From an uncultured Chthonomonadales bacterium (lineage in GTDB: Bacteria > Armatimonadota > Chthonomonadetes > Chthonomonadales > CAJBBX01): a stretch of DNA of 64,000 bases. Under the pieces are notes generated by a model. That model did not search any database, was not told the DNA's origin, and saw nothing but the letters and a program-made list of their open reading frames with translations. The DNA lies in NCBI GenBank assembly GCA_938005745.1, contig CALLMM010000001.1, positions 411,248-475,247 of the forward strand, written 5' to 3'. Every line of letters begins with the position of its first letter. Position 1 is the first letter of the stretch. The translations under genes were made by a program, and so were the position numbers. This document shows, in pieces, positions 10,139 to 20,700 of this stretch.

Positions 10139-11404
10139 TCAGCCGGCACTGCTCGCGGCTTTCACAGCCCGTCGTTTCTTCGGCTTGCCGCCCTTCGCCC
10201 GGCTGTCTTTCAGCCAGTAACGGCGGATCAGGACGCGGATCAGGGCGGCAATGGGAGCCGCGAAGAACATTCCCAGCAGCCCGCCGAACTCCTGCCCGAT
10301 CAGCAGGACGACAATGACTATTACCGGATGCAGTTCCATCCGATCCCCGATCAGATAGGGCATGATAAACTTGCTTTCGGCAAAATGCATGATGGTAAAG
10401 GCGGTCAGCACCAGCGCCGCCACAGCCGGACCTCTGGTTACCAGCGCCAGAACCACGATCGGAATGCCTCCGACGATCGGTCCGATGATCGGAATGGCGC
10501 GGGTAGCGCCCGCCAGCAGCCCCAGGGTCAGCGCATAGGGCACGCCGCACAGCGCCAGGATCAGCCCCACGATAATCCCTGCCAGCGCGCAGAGGATCGC
10601 CTGCCCGACCACAAAGCTGTACATGATCTGGTTGAAGTCGCGCATCGAGCGCAGCACCTCGCGTCGGTAGCGCGCCGGAACCGTCCCCACGAACTCGCGT
10701 TTCAGCCGCCTGCTGTCCAGCGCGAAGTAGAAGGCGATCACCGGCAGCAGCACCAGCTCCACGACATAGTGGATCGCCTGCCCCGTATGCTGAATCGCGT
10801 AGCTGAACCACTCCGTCATGCGCGGGCGCAGTCCGTCCTCCTGCTGCGCCTGCTCCCACTGCTGCGCGATCCAGGCGCGCCACTCCGGGCTGATACGGGT
10901 CTCGTACCAGCGATTGGCGTCCCGCACATACGCCTGAAACCGTCCGCGATACTCGCGATCCCAGTTGGTCGCGACATGGGTGATCTCCGCGACAAACGGT
11001 GCGACCATCAGCTTGCCCCCGTAGCCGCCCACCACAAACAGCAGGATCAGCACGTAGAAGGTGGCGATCATCCGGCGCGCATGCAGGGAGAGACGGATCG
11101 GAAGCGTCGTCTGCGGCGCGGAAGCGCGGGAGGGACGAAAGAGGAGCAGACCTCGCGCCAGCAGCGTGGCGCAGGCGTTGTGGAAGGCGGTGAATCCCCG
11201 GCGGGCAAGCATCCATGCTGCGAGGGGGCGCATGATATAGGCGAAGATCGCGGCGATGATCAGCGAGATGACGACCGGCTTCAGCCGCCAGAGGGCGTAG
11301 AGCAGCCCGGCGGAGACGCCGACGATCAGGAGAAAGCGCCAGATGCCGCGCGCCACCGCGCGCACCCAGTTCTCCGGGGAGTTGGTCTCATCCGAAACGC
11401 GCAT
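10139..11404 (-). CDS. AI-2E family transporter (permease)
   Basis: 421 residues, polytopic, of the AI-2E/YdiK/PerM family. A double hydrophobic segment lies near 20-65, a soluble middle region follows, and a C-terminal half has five to six helices, including TRAIPIIGPIVGGIP and FAESKFIMPYLIGDR, which are typical of the family. Members export small molecules or ions; some are Na+/H+ antiporters, and the AI-2 role holds only for a few. I used the ATG at 11404, which clears the preceding gene by 20 bases; an ATG at 11464 is in frame but would overlap it by 40 bases. The C-terminus is Lys/Arg-rich. Confidence 0.88.
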   Translation of the reverse strand: MRVSDETNSPENWVRAVARGIWRFLLIVGVSAGLLYALWRLKPVVISLIIAAIFAYIMRPLAAWMLARRGFTAFHNACATLLARGLLLFRPSRASAPQTTLPIRLSLHARRMIATFYVLILLFVVGGYGGKLMVAPFVAEITHVATNWDREYRGRFQAYVRDANRWYETRISPEWRAWIAQQWEQAQQEDGLRPRMTEWFSYAIQHTGQAIHYVVELVLLPVIAFYFALDSRRLKREFVGTVPARYRREVLRSMRDFNQIMYSFVVGQAILCALAGIIVGLILALCGVPYALTLGLLAGATRAIPIIGPIVGGIPIVVLALVTRGPAVAALVLTAFTIMHFAESKFIMPYLIGDRMELHPVIVIVVLLIGQEFGGLLGMFFAAPIAALIRVLIRRYWLKDSRAKGGKPKKRRAVKAASSAG

Positions 11405-11424
11405 ACCATCGCTCTGCCCGCAGA

Positions 11425-12456
11425 CTACCGGGAGAATTGAAAAAGAATGAGGGCTGCGGCGCAAAGCATCACCGTACAGCCGTAGATGACCCAGACCGCC
11501 TGCCGCTGGGAGAGTCCGCGATCCAGCAGGCGATGATGCAGATGCCTGCGGTCGGCGGCGGTCAGCGGCGCGCCGCTGCGGGCGCGTTTTGCCAGCACGA
11601 CGGCGTAGTCAAAGATCGGAACGCCAAGCACCAGCAGCGGGATCATCACCGAGATCGCCGCCGCGATCTTGAAGGTTCCCATGATGGAGATGGCAGCCAG
11701 CGTAAAGCCCAGAAACCACGCCCCGACGGTGCTCATGAAGATGCGCGCCGGATTATAGTTGTGGCGCAGGAAGCCGATGCAGGAGCCGGCGACCGCCGCC
11801 GCCAGCAGCGCGATGCTCGGTCCCTGCGGCTGATTGGATGCCGCCGCCAGCAGCGCCAGCGTCGCGGCGGAGATCGCGCAGACGCCTGCCGCCAGCCCGT
11901 CCAGCCCGTCTATGGCGTCCACCGTCTTGGTGACCAGAAAGACCCAGAAGAGCGTGGCGAAGACGCTGACGACCGGCGCCAGCTCGACCCAGCGCGCCGG
12001 GTTGTAGGCTCCCGGCTTCTGCGCAATGAAGGGGTTGGTGATGCCGTCAATGCGAACGCCGAATGCAATCAGGATCGCTCCGCCGCCCACGATCGCCAGC
12101 GCCTGCCAGAGGGCGCGCAGATCGCGCAGGTCGTCCAGCATCCCGACCAGGCAGAGAAAGGTAGCGGCGACCAGCACGCCGACCAGCTGCCACGACCAGC
12201 CGTTGGCTCCCCGCGTGATGAAGTGGCGGTAGGTGACCGTCACCAGCACGGCGGCGAGTACCCCCAGATAGATGGCAATGCCGCCCCAGCGCGGAACCGG
12301 CGACTTATGCACGTCGCGGTCGCGCGGAACGGCAATCGCGCCGCACCGATTCGCCAGCCGAACCACCCAGGGCGTCAGTCCCCAGGTGATTCCCATCGCC
12401 ATCAGAAAAGCGACCGTTACTCCGATCACCGTCGCCCGGATCCTCTCAGCGCACAA
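11425..12456 (-). CDS. WecA/MraY-type polyprenyl-phosphate sugar-1-phosphate transferase, altered active site
   Basis: 343 residues, about ten helices. Members move a sugar-1-phosphate from a UDP-sugar to undecaprenyl phosphate to start cell-wall polymers or O-antigen. Family motifs are present: VPRWGGIAIYLG near 54-65, the DD pair at 108-109, VDAIDGLDGLAAG near 179-191, NPARIF near 235-240 and the His motif RRHLHHRLLDRG. The usual MGDxGS reads MSTVGA at 241-246, so the magnesium-binding Asp is a Thr. This could impair activity or mark a divergent subgroup. The start is a TTG without a good ribosome site; a GTG at 12429 is a fair alternative. It lies 16 bases after the deaminase gene. Confidence 0.85.
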   Translation of the reverse strand: MCAERIRATVIGVTVAFLMAMGITWGLTPWVVRLANRCGAIAVPRDRDVHKSPVPRWGGIAIYLGVLAAVLVTVTYRHFITRGANGWSWQLVGVLVAATFLCLVGMLDDLRDLRALWQALAIVGGGAILIAFGVRIDGITNPFIAQKPGAYNPARWVELAPVVSVFATLFWVFLVTKTVDAIDGLDGLAAGVCAISAATLALLAAASNQPQGPSIALLAAAVAGSCIGFLRHNYNPARIFMSTVGAWFLGFTLAAISIMGTFKIAAAISVMIPLLVLGVPIFDYAVVLAKRARSGAPLTAADRRHLHHRLLDRGLSQRQAVWVIYGCTVMLCAAALILFQFSR

Positions 12457-12472
12457 GACGCGCCCCGACTGC

Positions 12473-12943
12473 TCACAGCAGCCTCTCTCCGATTCCTCCG
12501 CTCTCAGGACGCAGGCGCATCACCTCCATCCCCGATTCGCGGAACAGCTCCATCGCAAAGGCATCGGGGTAGTCGCCGTCAAAGACGACCTTCACGATGC
12601 CGGCGTTGATCAGCATCTTGGCGCAGGCGTTGCAGGGCTGACAGGTCACATAGATGGTCGCGCCCCGCGTCGAGACGCCGTTCAGAGCCGCCTGCAGAAT
12701 GGCGTTCTGTTCGGCATGCACCGTGCGGACGCAGTGTCCGCCCTGCAGACAGCCTTCTGGCCACTCCTTATACTGATCGCGGCAGTGCTCCAGCCCGCGC
12801 GGCGCGCCGTTGTAGCCGGTCGTCAGGATCCGCCGCTCAAAGACGACCACCGCGCCCACCGAACGGCGCGGGCAGGTGGCGCGGGTCGCCACATCCCGCG
12901 CGATCATCATAAAGTATTCGTCCCAGCTAGGACGCTCCACCAC
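12473..12943 (-). CDS. dCMP/deoxycytidylate deaminase
   Basis: About 156 residues. It should turn dCMP into dUMP for thymidylate synthesis. The zinc site is complete: HAEQNAI supplies the His and catalytic Glu, and PCNACAK the two Cys. An extra zinc-type patch, HC...C, lies in the EGCLQGGHC region, typical of the ComEB/dCMP-deaminase family. The longer open frame that continues upstream overlaps the reductase gene and is not used. The start is one of two adjacent GTG codons (12941-12943 or 12938-12940) next to a GGGGGAG site. It sits in the rpiB-glyA string, a sensible place since GlyA feeds the folate used by thymidylate synthase. Confidence 0.88.
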   Translation of the reverse strand: MVERPSWDEYFMMIARDVATRATCPRRSVGAVVVFERRILTTGYNGAPRGLEHCRDQYKEWPEGCLQGGHCVRTVHAEQNAILQAALNGVSTRGATIYVTCQPCNACAKMLINAGIVKVVFDGDYPDAFAMELFRESGMEVMRLRPESGGIGERLL

Positions 12944-13008
12944 TCTCCCCCGACCCGTCGCCGCACGATTCCTTATACTGCTCTGTGCGGCGACTCGTTT
13001 AATCTTTC

Positions 13009-13905
13009 TCAGGTCTGTCCGACCCAGTCCTGCCCCGCGACCGCCTGCCATCGCTGGCGTATGGCGGCGTACAGTTCCGCGGGGAGCGGTCCCGCCTCCA
13101 GCAGCGCGGCGTTCTGCTGCCAGCGTTCCGGCTGCGTGGTGCCGACGATGAGCGTATGGACGCCGGGCAGGAAGGCGGTGAAGCGCAGCGCAATGCCGAT
13201 CGAGTCGCGCAGGTCGCCCTTCAGGAAATCGTACTGCAGCGCCTGCAGGCGGTCCCAGTAGGGCTGATAGTACTCGCCGGAGGGACGCTCGCTGCCGCGC
13301 CAGACCGCGTTGGCGATCGGGCGTTTGACGATGACGCCCATCTGCCGCTCCCGCACCCTCGGAAGGACCAGGTCTATCGCCTGCTGATCGGCGATATTGA
13401 TGGAGATCTGCAGCGAGTCGAAAGCGCCGCACTCGACGGCGTAGAGGGCGTCGGTTCGATCGCCGCTGTAGCCGATAAAGCGGGTCTTTCCGGCATCCCG
13501 CGCCCGCTGAAGCGCGGCGATCGCGTCACCCTGCCGCAGGGTCTCCTCCGAACAGCTATGAAGCTGCACCAGGTCGAGACAGTCGGTCTTCAGAAGACGC
13601 AGGCTGCGATCGATGCTCTGCTCCAGCAGCGACGGGCTCCAGTCGGGCAGGTCAAAACCGGCGGCGTGTCCGCACTTGGTGAAGAGGTAGTAGTCCTGAC
13701 GGCGATGGCTGACCGCCTGTCCGATCAGCTCCTCGCTGTTGGCGTAGCACTCCGCCGTGTCAATTACGTTCAGCCCGGCGTCCAGCGCGCTGTTGAGCAG
13801 CCGGGAGACGGTCTGCGGATCCGCGCCCTGAAACCCGATCTCTGCGCCGCCGAATCCCAGCACGCTCACCTGCATGCCGGTCTTTCCGAAACTCCTGCGT
13901 TCCAT
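13009..13905 (-). CDS. Aldo/keto reductase
   Basis: 298 residues, TIM-barrel NADPH-dependent oxidoreductase. The N-terminus MERRSFGKTGMQVSVLGFG is typical. NVIDTAECYANSEELIGQA carries the catalytic Asp and Tyr, KCGH supplies the Lys, and the His is in LVQLHSCS. The ATG at 13905 has an AAAGGA site eight bases upstream; a start at 13926 would overlap the end of glyA. Substrate unknown. It lies 13 bases after glyA in the same operon. Confidence 0.9.
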   Translation of the reverse strand: MERRSFGKTGMQVSVLGFGGAEIGFQGADPQTVSRLLNSALDAGLNVIDTAECYANSEELIGQAVSHRRQDYYLFTKCGHAAGFDLPDWSPSLLEQSIDRSLRLLKTDCLDLVQLHSCSEETLRQGDAIAALQRARDAGKTRFIGYSGDRTDALYAVECGAFDSLQISINIADQQAIDLVLPRVRERQMGVIVKRPIANAVWRGSERPSGEYYQPYWDRLQALQYDFLKGDLRDSIGIALRFTAFLPGVHTLIVGTTQPERWQQNAALLEAGPLPAELYAAIRQRWQAVAGQDWVGQT

Positions 13906-13918
13906 CACATCTATCCTT

Positions 13919-15199
13919 TCAGGCAATGCCGTCGGTCAGCGGGAATCGCGCCGTCAACGCCTGCACCTCCTGGCGAACCGCCTCCTGCGTGGCTTCGTCG
14001 CCGGGATGGGACAGGGCGCGGTCGAGCAGGTCCGCCACGATCTCCATCTCCGGCTCCCGGAAGCCTCGCGTGGTGACGGCGGGCGACCCCAGGCGCAGTC
14101 CGCTGGTGATCCAGGGCTTTTCGGTATCGTAGGGAATGGCGTTTTTGTTGGTGGTGATCTTTACCTTATCGAGCATCACCTGCGCGTCGCGCCCGGTCAG
14201 TCGCTTCGGGCGAAGGTCTACCAGCATCAGATGGTTATCGGTTCCGCCGGAGACCAGTTTGAAGCCGCGCCGGATCAGTCCGTCCGCCAGCGCCGCCGCG
14301 TTTTTGCGTATCTGCTGCTGATAGGCTTTGAAGCCCGGCTGCAGCGCCTCGTGGAAGGCGACCGCCTTCGCCGCGATGATATGCATCAGCGGACCGCCCT
14401 GCGTTCCGGGAAAGACGGCGGAGTCGATGGCTCGGGCGTACTCCGCATCGCACAGGATGATGCCGCCGCGCGGTCCGCGCAGGGTCTTGTGGGTGGTGGA
14501 GGTGATGATCTGGGCGTAGCCGACGGGGGAGGGATGTTCGCCGGCAGCGATCAGTCCGGCGATATGGGCGATGTCCGCCAGCAGGATCGCCCCGACCTCA
14601 TCCGCGATGGCGCGCAGGCGGGCAAAGTCTATGATGCGCGGATAGGCGGAGGCGCCGGAGGTGATCATCTTCGGGCGCACCTCGCGGGCGATCCGGGCGC
14701 ACTCCTCGTAGTCAATCTGTCCGGTCTCCGGGTGCACGCCGTAGAACTGCGCGTTGTAGAACTTGCCGGAGAAGTTGACCGGGCTGCCGTGCGTGAGATG
14801 TCCTCCCTGATCCAGGCGCATCCCCAGGATCGTATCTCCCGGCTGAAGCAGGGCGGTGAAGACGGCGATGTTGGCGGAGGCGCCGGAGTGAGGCTGCACA
14901 TTGGCGTGATCTGCGCCGAACAGCCTCTTGACGCGCTCGATCGCTAGGCTCTCCACCACATCCACATTCTCGCAGCCGCCGTAGTAACGCTTTGCCGGAT
15001 AGCCTTCGGCGTACTTGTTGGTCAGCACCGATCCCATCGCCTCCAGCACCGCGCGGGAGACCACGTTCTCCGAGGCGATCAGTTCAATATGGCTGTTGAG
15101 GCGGTCGGCTTCGTGACGGATGGCGGCAGCGATTTCGGGATCGGTCTCGGCGAGGGATGCGGCGCGCGGCGCAGCCTCCCCCCGCTCAAGCAGGCTCAT
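13919..15199 (-). CDS. glyA: Serine hydroxymethyltransferase
   Basis: 426 residues. This PLP enzyme interconverts serine plus tetrahydrofolate with glycine plus methylene-tetrahydrofolate. Landmarks are [27 protein letters not shown], the [12 protein letters not shown] region, and [14 protein letters not shown], where the Lys binds PLP. An AAGGAG site precedes the ATG, and the gene starts 11 bases after rpiB. Beyond housekeeping, it links one-carbon units to the C1 cluster elsewhere in this window. Confidence 0.97.
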   Translation of the reverse strand: MSLLERGEAAPRAASLAETDPEIAAAIRHEADRLNSHIELIASENVVSRAVLEAMGSVLTNKYAEGYPAKRYYGGCENVDVVESLAIERVKRLFGADHANVQPHSGASANIAVFTALLQPGDTILGMRLDQGGHLTHGSPVNFSGKFYNAQFYGVHPETGQIDYEECARIAREVRPKMITSGASAYPRIIDFARLRAIADEVGAILLADIAHIAGLIAAGEHPSPVGYAQIITSTTHKTLRGPRGGIILCDAEYARAIDSAVFPGTQGGPLMHIIAAKAVAFHEALQPGFKAYQQQIRKNAAALADGLIRRGFKLVSGGTDNHLMLVDLRPKRLTGRDAQVMLDKVKITTNKNAIPYDTEKPWITSGLRLGSPAVTTRGFREPEMEIVADLLDRALSHPGDEATQEAVRQEVQALTARFPLTDGIA

Positions 15200-15210
15200 G
15201 CGGTTGCTCC

Positions 15211-15657
15211 TTAACAGTTGTTTTCCAGATCGGCTACTTTGCGGATGCGGCGGATATGCCGCTCCCCTTCGGAAAAGGGGGTCTCCAGAAAGACGCGCAC
15301 AATGTCGGCGGCCAGTTCCGGTCCGACGATTCGCTCCCCCAAGCAGATGATATTGGCATCGTTATGCAGACGCGCCAGACGCGCCGTCACCGGTTCGGAG
15401 ACGGCGGCGGCGCGCACGCCGGGTATCTTGTTGGCGGCAATGCAGATGCCCGCGCCCGTGCCGCAGACCAGAACGCCGCGCTCGGCTTCGCCGGAGACGA
15501 CCAGTCTTCCCACACGCGCCGCATAGTCGGGGTAGTCGCTCGACTCGGGGGTGTTGGCTCCGACATCAATCACCTCATGCCCCTCATTTTTCAACCTGTC
15601 GCGCAGATAGTTCTTCAGATGAAATCCGGCATGGTCCGATCCGATCGCCACTCTCAC
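15211..15657 (-). CDS. rpiB: Ribose-5-phosphate isomerase B
   Basis: 148 residues, the normal RpiB length. It interconverts ribose-5-phosphate and ribulose-5-phosphate. Motifs are [11 protein letters not shown] at the N-terminus, DYPDYA near 47, and [17 protein letters not shown], which carries the catalytic Cys. The GTG at 15657 was chosen because CAGGAGGG lies nine bases upstream; the ATG at 15696 overlaps the promoter. First gene of the long minus-strand string. Confidence 0.95.
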   Translation of the reverse strand: MRVAIGSDHAGFHLKNYLRDRLKNEGHEVIDVGANTPESSDYPDYAARVGRLVVSGEAERGVLVCGTGAGICIAANKIPGVRAAAVSEPVTARLARLHNDANIICLGERIVGPELAADIVRVFLETPFSEGERHIRRIRKVADLENNC

Positions 15658-15684
15658 CGCAAAAGCCCTCCTGAAAGCTGGAAT

Positions 15685-15713
15685 ATTGTACATCATTTAG
15701 AAACAGGTTTCAA
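15685..15713 (-). promoter_or_regulatory. Sigma70 promoter for the rpiB-glyA operon
   Basis: Minus strand TTGAAA (15708-15713), a 17-base spacer, then TACAAT (15685-15690). The start site would fall near 15678, giving a leader of about 20 bases. It is the only strong promoter seen for the ten-gene string ending at 5344. Confidence 0.8.
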
Positions 15714-15866
15714 CAGAGATCGCGGGGATGCCCGCCAGGAACGCCCCGCCCGGCTCTCTCTTTACAGGGCGGAGAGCCTCTGATAGAATGGACGAGAAGT
15801 CCACCTCTGCAGGCGAGGCGGCAGCGGCTCCCTGTGACAGGCGATCCGCGAGAGAGCAGAAGCGTC

Positions 15867-16804
<938 letters not shown>

Positions 16805-16808
<4 letters not shown>

Positions 16809-18040
16809 GTCGGAATGTGCGCGTGGTCGCCTGGCATGAGTACATCACCAATGTGCGCCGGAAGGAGTTTATCCTGCTGACGCTCGGTCTGCCGGTGCTG
16901 ATGCTCTTCTTCGGGGGACTGAGCGTTCTGGGCACGACCGCGGCGGTCGGGACGTTCGCCGCCCGGGTCACGCTGGAGACCGGGATCGTGGATCGCAGCG
17001 GCGCGCTCGATCTGAGCGAGGTCGAGCCGGCGATCCCGGATATCCGGATACGCTCCTACGCCGATGAGAACGCCGGACTGCAGGATGTGCGGGCGGGCAG
17101 GATCATCGCGCTGATGGTCGTTCCGGCGGACTATCTGGCGACCGGAAACGTAACGGTCTACCGGCAGAGCCGGGGGCTGTTCAATCAGCGGGAGCGCGTT
17201 CCGGTCGGCGCGATCCTGATGCGCGGACTGATGGCGAAGCAGGGGCTGGAGAAGCCGATCCGTGAGCGCATCTACGCGCCGGTGGGAGAGAGCGGCGCGC
17301 GCGTGTTGGTGCAGGACCGCTCCGGAGCCTTTGTTCCGCTTCATCCGGGACGGGAGGCGGCGCGGCTGATCCTGCCCTACCTGTTCGCGATCCTCCTCAC
17401 TACCTCGATCTTCATCTCCGCCAACTATCTGCTGCGCGGGATTGCGGAGGAGAAGGAGAACCGGGTGATCGAGGTGATACTCTCCTCCATCACGCCGGAG
17501 ACGCTTCTGCGCGGCAAGCTGATCGGACTGGCGGGGGTGGGATTGACGCAGGTGGGCATCTGGGCGACGCTGGGGGGCGTGCCGGCGCTGATCCAGTTCT
17601 CCGGCTACATTCAGCTTTCGCCGTCCGCGCTGGCGGGCGTTCTTCTCTTCTTCGCGCTGGGTTTCGGACTGTATGCGACGATCCTGGCGGGGCTGGGCGC
17701 GCTCGGAACCTCGTATCGGGAGAGCCAGCAGATAGCGGGACTGGTCTCTTTCGGAGCCTTCTTCCCGATCATTCTGATCCTGGCGCTGGTCGAGTTTCCC
17801 AACGGCGCGCTGGCGCGCATCCTCTCCTGGATACCCCTGACCGCGCCCACCACCATGGTGATCCGCATGACGACCGCCGAGGTTCCGCCCGCCGACATTC
17901 TGCTCTCCGCCCTGATCACGCTGGCAGCGATCTGGCTGGTGCTGAGGCTCTCCGCCCGTCTGTTCCGGTTCGGACTGCTGATCTACGGCAAGCGCCCCAC
18001 GCTCATCGAGACCCTGCGCTGGCTCCGGCAGTCCTCCTGA
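16805..18040 (+). CDS. ABC-2 type exporter permease (NatB-like)
   Basis: 411 residues. One helix near 22-45 is followed by a large extracytoplasmic domain (about 50-180) and then five or six helices from about 195, the layout of NatB/YhaP-type ABC-2 permeases. It starts MSRNVRVVAWHEY at the ATG overlapping the ATPase stop. The motif RGIAEEKENRVIEVILSS before the second helix is a family hallmark. The substrate may be sodium ions or a lipid-like or drug compound; not decidable here. Confidence 0.9.
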
Positions 18041-18057
18041 CGGCGGACAAAGAGAGC

Positions 18058-18080
18058 GGGGCTGGCAGAAAGCCAGCCCC
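18058..18080. terminator. Bidirectional terminator hairpin
   Basis: A 9-bp perfect stem (18058-18066 with 18072-18080) around AGAAA, with weaker flanking AGAGAG/CTCTCT pairing, between convergent genes. Confidence 0.7.
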
Positions 18081-18090
18081 CGTCGGCTCT

Positions 18091-19290
18091 CTACTCCTGC
18101 GGCATCATGCCCGGAGGAGGCGCGGGCAGGGGAAGCGTGTTGGTCACTTTCGCCTGCGCGACAAGCTCCTGCACCTTGATCTGCAGGCGGCTGCGCAGAT
18201 AGTTCTGCAGCACCTGATCGCGCTCCGGAGCCGTCATCTCGTCGCCCCGCCGCTCCAGCCGGATCAGATGCCAGCCGAAATCGGTGCGCACCGGCTCGCT
18301 GATCTTCCCCTTCTCCAGCTTGAACGCCGCCTCCTCGAAGGCGGGAACCATCGTCCCGCTGCGATGAATGAAGATGCCCACGCTGCCCCCGCGAAACTTC
18401 GTGGCGTCGGTGTTGTATTCGCGCGCGGCGTCCTCGAAGGTCTTTTTGCCGCTGCGGATCTCCTCCGCAATCTCCTCGATCCGCTTCTTCGCCTCCGCAA
18501 ACGCCTTCTCGCGATCCGCCGGATCGGTCGCGGGCGGACCGCCTCCCGGAGACGCGACCGGCGCATTCGGGTTCACCTGCACCAGAACGTGACTCGCCTC
18601 CAGATAGTCGTTCTGTCCGAGCGGATGCCCCAGACGCTGATCCAGCTCCCTGCGAATAATCTTCTGCAGTCCGATCTGCACGGCGGTCAGACGGGTCAGC
18701 GTGTCCCGCCGCGTTCCGAAGGCTGCCAGGATCTCCGCATCGCTCTTGCCCGTCAGCCGCATCTGCTGCCGGACGCGCTCGATGGCAGTGGCGACCTCGC
18801 GGTCAATCTCGGCGCGGGTTACCGTGATGTTCAACCGGCGAATCGCCTGCTGAATGGCAAGCTCGCTGATCTTGTTCTGCACCGCCTCCAGAAACACCTG
18901 GGGCTTATCCTGCAGGAACCAGGCGTAGATGTCGGCGCGGGTCAGGGTGACGGACGCGCCTCCGGAGGCGCTCATCCGCCGCAGCGCCAGCGCGCCCACC
19001 GCCGCCGCCACCGGACGATTGCGGTCGGCAAATCGGGCGTCGCGCGCCTCCAGACGCGCTGTCTGATCGGTCAGCAGCCCGTCCACCACCTGCGCCAGCG
19101 TGATCTTCTCCCCGTTGACGGTCGCAATGACGCGCGATCCGATCGCCGCTGCGCGATCGGTGGCGCCGGAAGGGCGACCCGTGCCGCTTGATGCGCGTCT
19201 CTTTTGCGCGCAGACCGGCTCCGCCACGAGCGCGGTTAGAGTCAGCGCAGCCAGCAGCGCGCAGACTGCCGCGCGCGGTCGAAATATCAT
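18091..19290 (-). CDS. Parvulin-type peptidyl-prolyl isomerase (SurA/PpiC-like), secreted
   Basis: 399 residues. A signal peptide (1-29, ending EPVCAQ) is followed by a SurA-like N-domain rich in helices, then a PpiC domain from about 230 to 365. That domain includes ASHVLVQVN, KTFEDAAREYN, GGSVGIF, and PAFEEAAFKLEKGKISEPV leading to DFGWHLIRLE. It should help fold exported proteins outside the cytoplasmic membrane. An AAAGGAG site lies ten bases before the ATG. It follows scpA-scpB and may share their transcript. Confidence 0.9.
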   Translation of the reverse strand: MIFRPRAAVCALLAALTLTALVAEPVCAQKRRASSGTGRPSGATDRAAAIGSRVIATVNGEKITLAQVVDGLLTDQTARLEARDARFADRNRPVAAAVGALALRRMSASGGASVTLTRADIYAWFLQDKPQVFLEAVQNKISELAIQQAIRRLNITVTRAEIDREVATAIERVRQQMRLTGKSDAEILAAFGTRRDTLTRLTAVQIGLQKIIRRELDQRLGHPLGQNDYLEASHVLVQVNPNAPVASPGGGPPATDPADREKAFAEAKKRIEEIAEEIRSGKKTFEDAAREYNTDATKFRGGSVGIFIHRSGTMVPAFEEAAFKLEKGKISEPVRTDFGWHLIRLERRGDEMTAPERDQVLQNYLRSRLQIKVQELVAQAKVTNTLPLPAPPPGMMPQE

Positions 19291-19388
19291 CAGAACTACT
19301 CTCCTTTCGCGTTCAGCGATCTCTTCTATCCCTGAAACAGGGTTGTCGGACGGCGCGAACCTTCAGCGCGCCTTCCGCCGGAGAGCGA

Positions 19389-19883
19389 CTACTCCAGCGG
19401 CGGAAGCTCCGAAAGGTCGCGCAGGGCGAAGTAGTGCAAAAACTCCGGCGTGGTGGCATAGAGGATCGGGCGTCCGACCGTCTGCTTGCGCCCCGCCTCC
19501 ATCACCAGACGCCGCTCCATCAGCGTCTTCAGCACGCCCCCGCAGGCGACCCCGCGCACCGCCTCGATCTCCGGCTGCGTCACCGGCTGCCGGTAGGCGA
19601 TGATCGCGACCGTCTCCAGCGCGGCGCGGGAGAGCTTCGCGCTCCCGCGCGCAAACAGCCGCCCGACCGCCTCCGCATAGTCCGGGCGGGTCGCCAGTTG
19701 ATACCCCCCGGCGATTGCGATCACCTGCAGACCGCTCTGCCTCTCTCCCAGCCGGAGCTGCAGTTCGCGCAGCCCCTCCTCCGCCTCGATCTCCGCGCAC
19801 TGCAGCGAGCGAGCCATCTCCGCCAGCGACAGCGGCTCTCCAGCGACAAACAGCAGACACTCGATGGCAGCCGCCCGGTTCAT
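19389..19883 (-). CDS. scpB: Segregation and condensation protein B
   Basis: 164 residues with two winged-helix domains. ECLLFVAGEPLSLAEMA opens the first, and TVAIIAYRQPVTQPEIEAVRG and GRPILYATTPEFLHYFAL form the family-typical second. ScpB dimers bind ScpA and the SMC ATPase to compact and separate the chromosome. The start overlaps the scpA stop by four bases (ATGA), so the pair is coupled. Confidence 0.96.
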   Translation of the reverse strand: MNRAAAIECLLFVAGEPLSLAEMARSLQCAEIEAEEGLRELQLRLGERQSGLQVIAIAGGYQLATRPDYAEAVGRLFARGSAKLSRAALETVAIIAYRQPVTQPEIEAVRGVACGGVLKTLMERRLVMEAGRKQTVGRPILYATTPEFLHYFALRDLSELPPLE

Positions 19884-20632
19884 TCCGCCGCCTCCTGCGG
19901 ATAGATCGTGATCTCGCCCAGCATCTGTGCCTGCTCCACGCGCACCCGTCCCTGCCGCAGCAGCTCCAGCAGCGACAGGAAGATCAGCACAATCTCATAG
20001 CGTTCGCAGGGAAGCGTGAAAAGCGCGTCAAATCCGATCCCGTCCGGATGCATCCGCACCCGCTTGAGCACCTCCGCCATCTTCAGCCGCAGACCGACGC
20101 GGCGCCGGGGCACCACCGCCGTCACCGGCTCTGAATCGACTCCCGCCGCCGTCAGCACGCGCCGCAGCGCCGCCAGAAGCTGAGCCGCCTGCAGCGCGCC
20201 CTCCTCCACCGGCAGCAGGTAGTCGTCCGGGTTCTCCTGCGCGGCGCGAAAGTAGAGCAGACGCCGGTACTCCTCCCATTCGCGCAGGGTCTCCACCGTG
20301 CCCTGGTACTTCTGGTAGTCCAGCAGCCGCTGTACCAGCTCCGCGCGCGGATCCTCCGCCTCCTCCTCGCCCTCCGGCGCGGGCGGCGCAGGCAGAAGCA
20401 TCCGCGATTTGATCTCCAGCAGCGTCGCCGCCATCACGATATACTCACCCGCGATCGTCAGGTCCAGCGACTCCCACAACGCCAGATAGTCCAGATACTG
20501 CTGCGCGATCTGGGCGATCGGGATGTCGTAGATATCCACCTGATTCTTGCGAATCAGGTGAAGCAGCAGGTCCAGCGGTCCTTCAAACGCGGTCAGCTTA
20601 ACATGGAGCGCGCGGGAGGCGGAGAGAGTCAT
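19880..20632 (-). CDS. scpA: Segregation and condensation protein A
   Basis: 250 residues, kleisin subunit of the SMC complex. The N-terminal FEGPLDLLLHLIRKNQVDIYDI is diagnostic, followed by AGEYIVMAATLLEIKSRMLLP. The C-terminal winged helix ends in FLSLLELLRQGRVRVEQ. The middle is Glu-rich. The ATG at 20632 lacks a clear ribosome site; I used it because the conserved region starts 15 residues later. Confidence 0.95.
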   Translation of the reverse strand: MTLSASRALHVKLTAFEGPLDLLLHLIRKNQVDIYDIPIAQIAQQYLDYLALWESLDLTIAGEYIVMAATLLEIKSRMLLPAPPAPEGEEEAEDPRAELVQRLLDYQKYQGTVETLREWEEYRRLLYFRAAQENPDDYLLPVEEGALQAAQLLAALRRVLTAAGVDSEPVTAVVPRRRVGLRLKMAEVLKRVRMHPDGIGFDALFTLPCERYEIVLIFLSLLELLRQGRVRVEQAQMLGEITIYPQEAAE

Positions 20633-20700
20633 GGCGGAATGTGTCGTCGGGATGATCGGGCGAGAGAGCGGCGGAGGACGCGAGGGTCTCCCGCCGGCGC

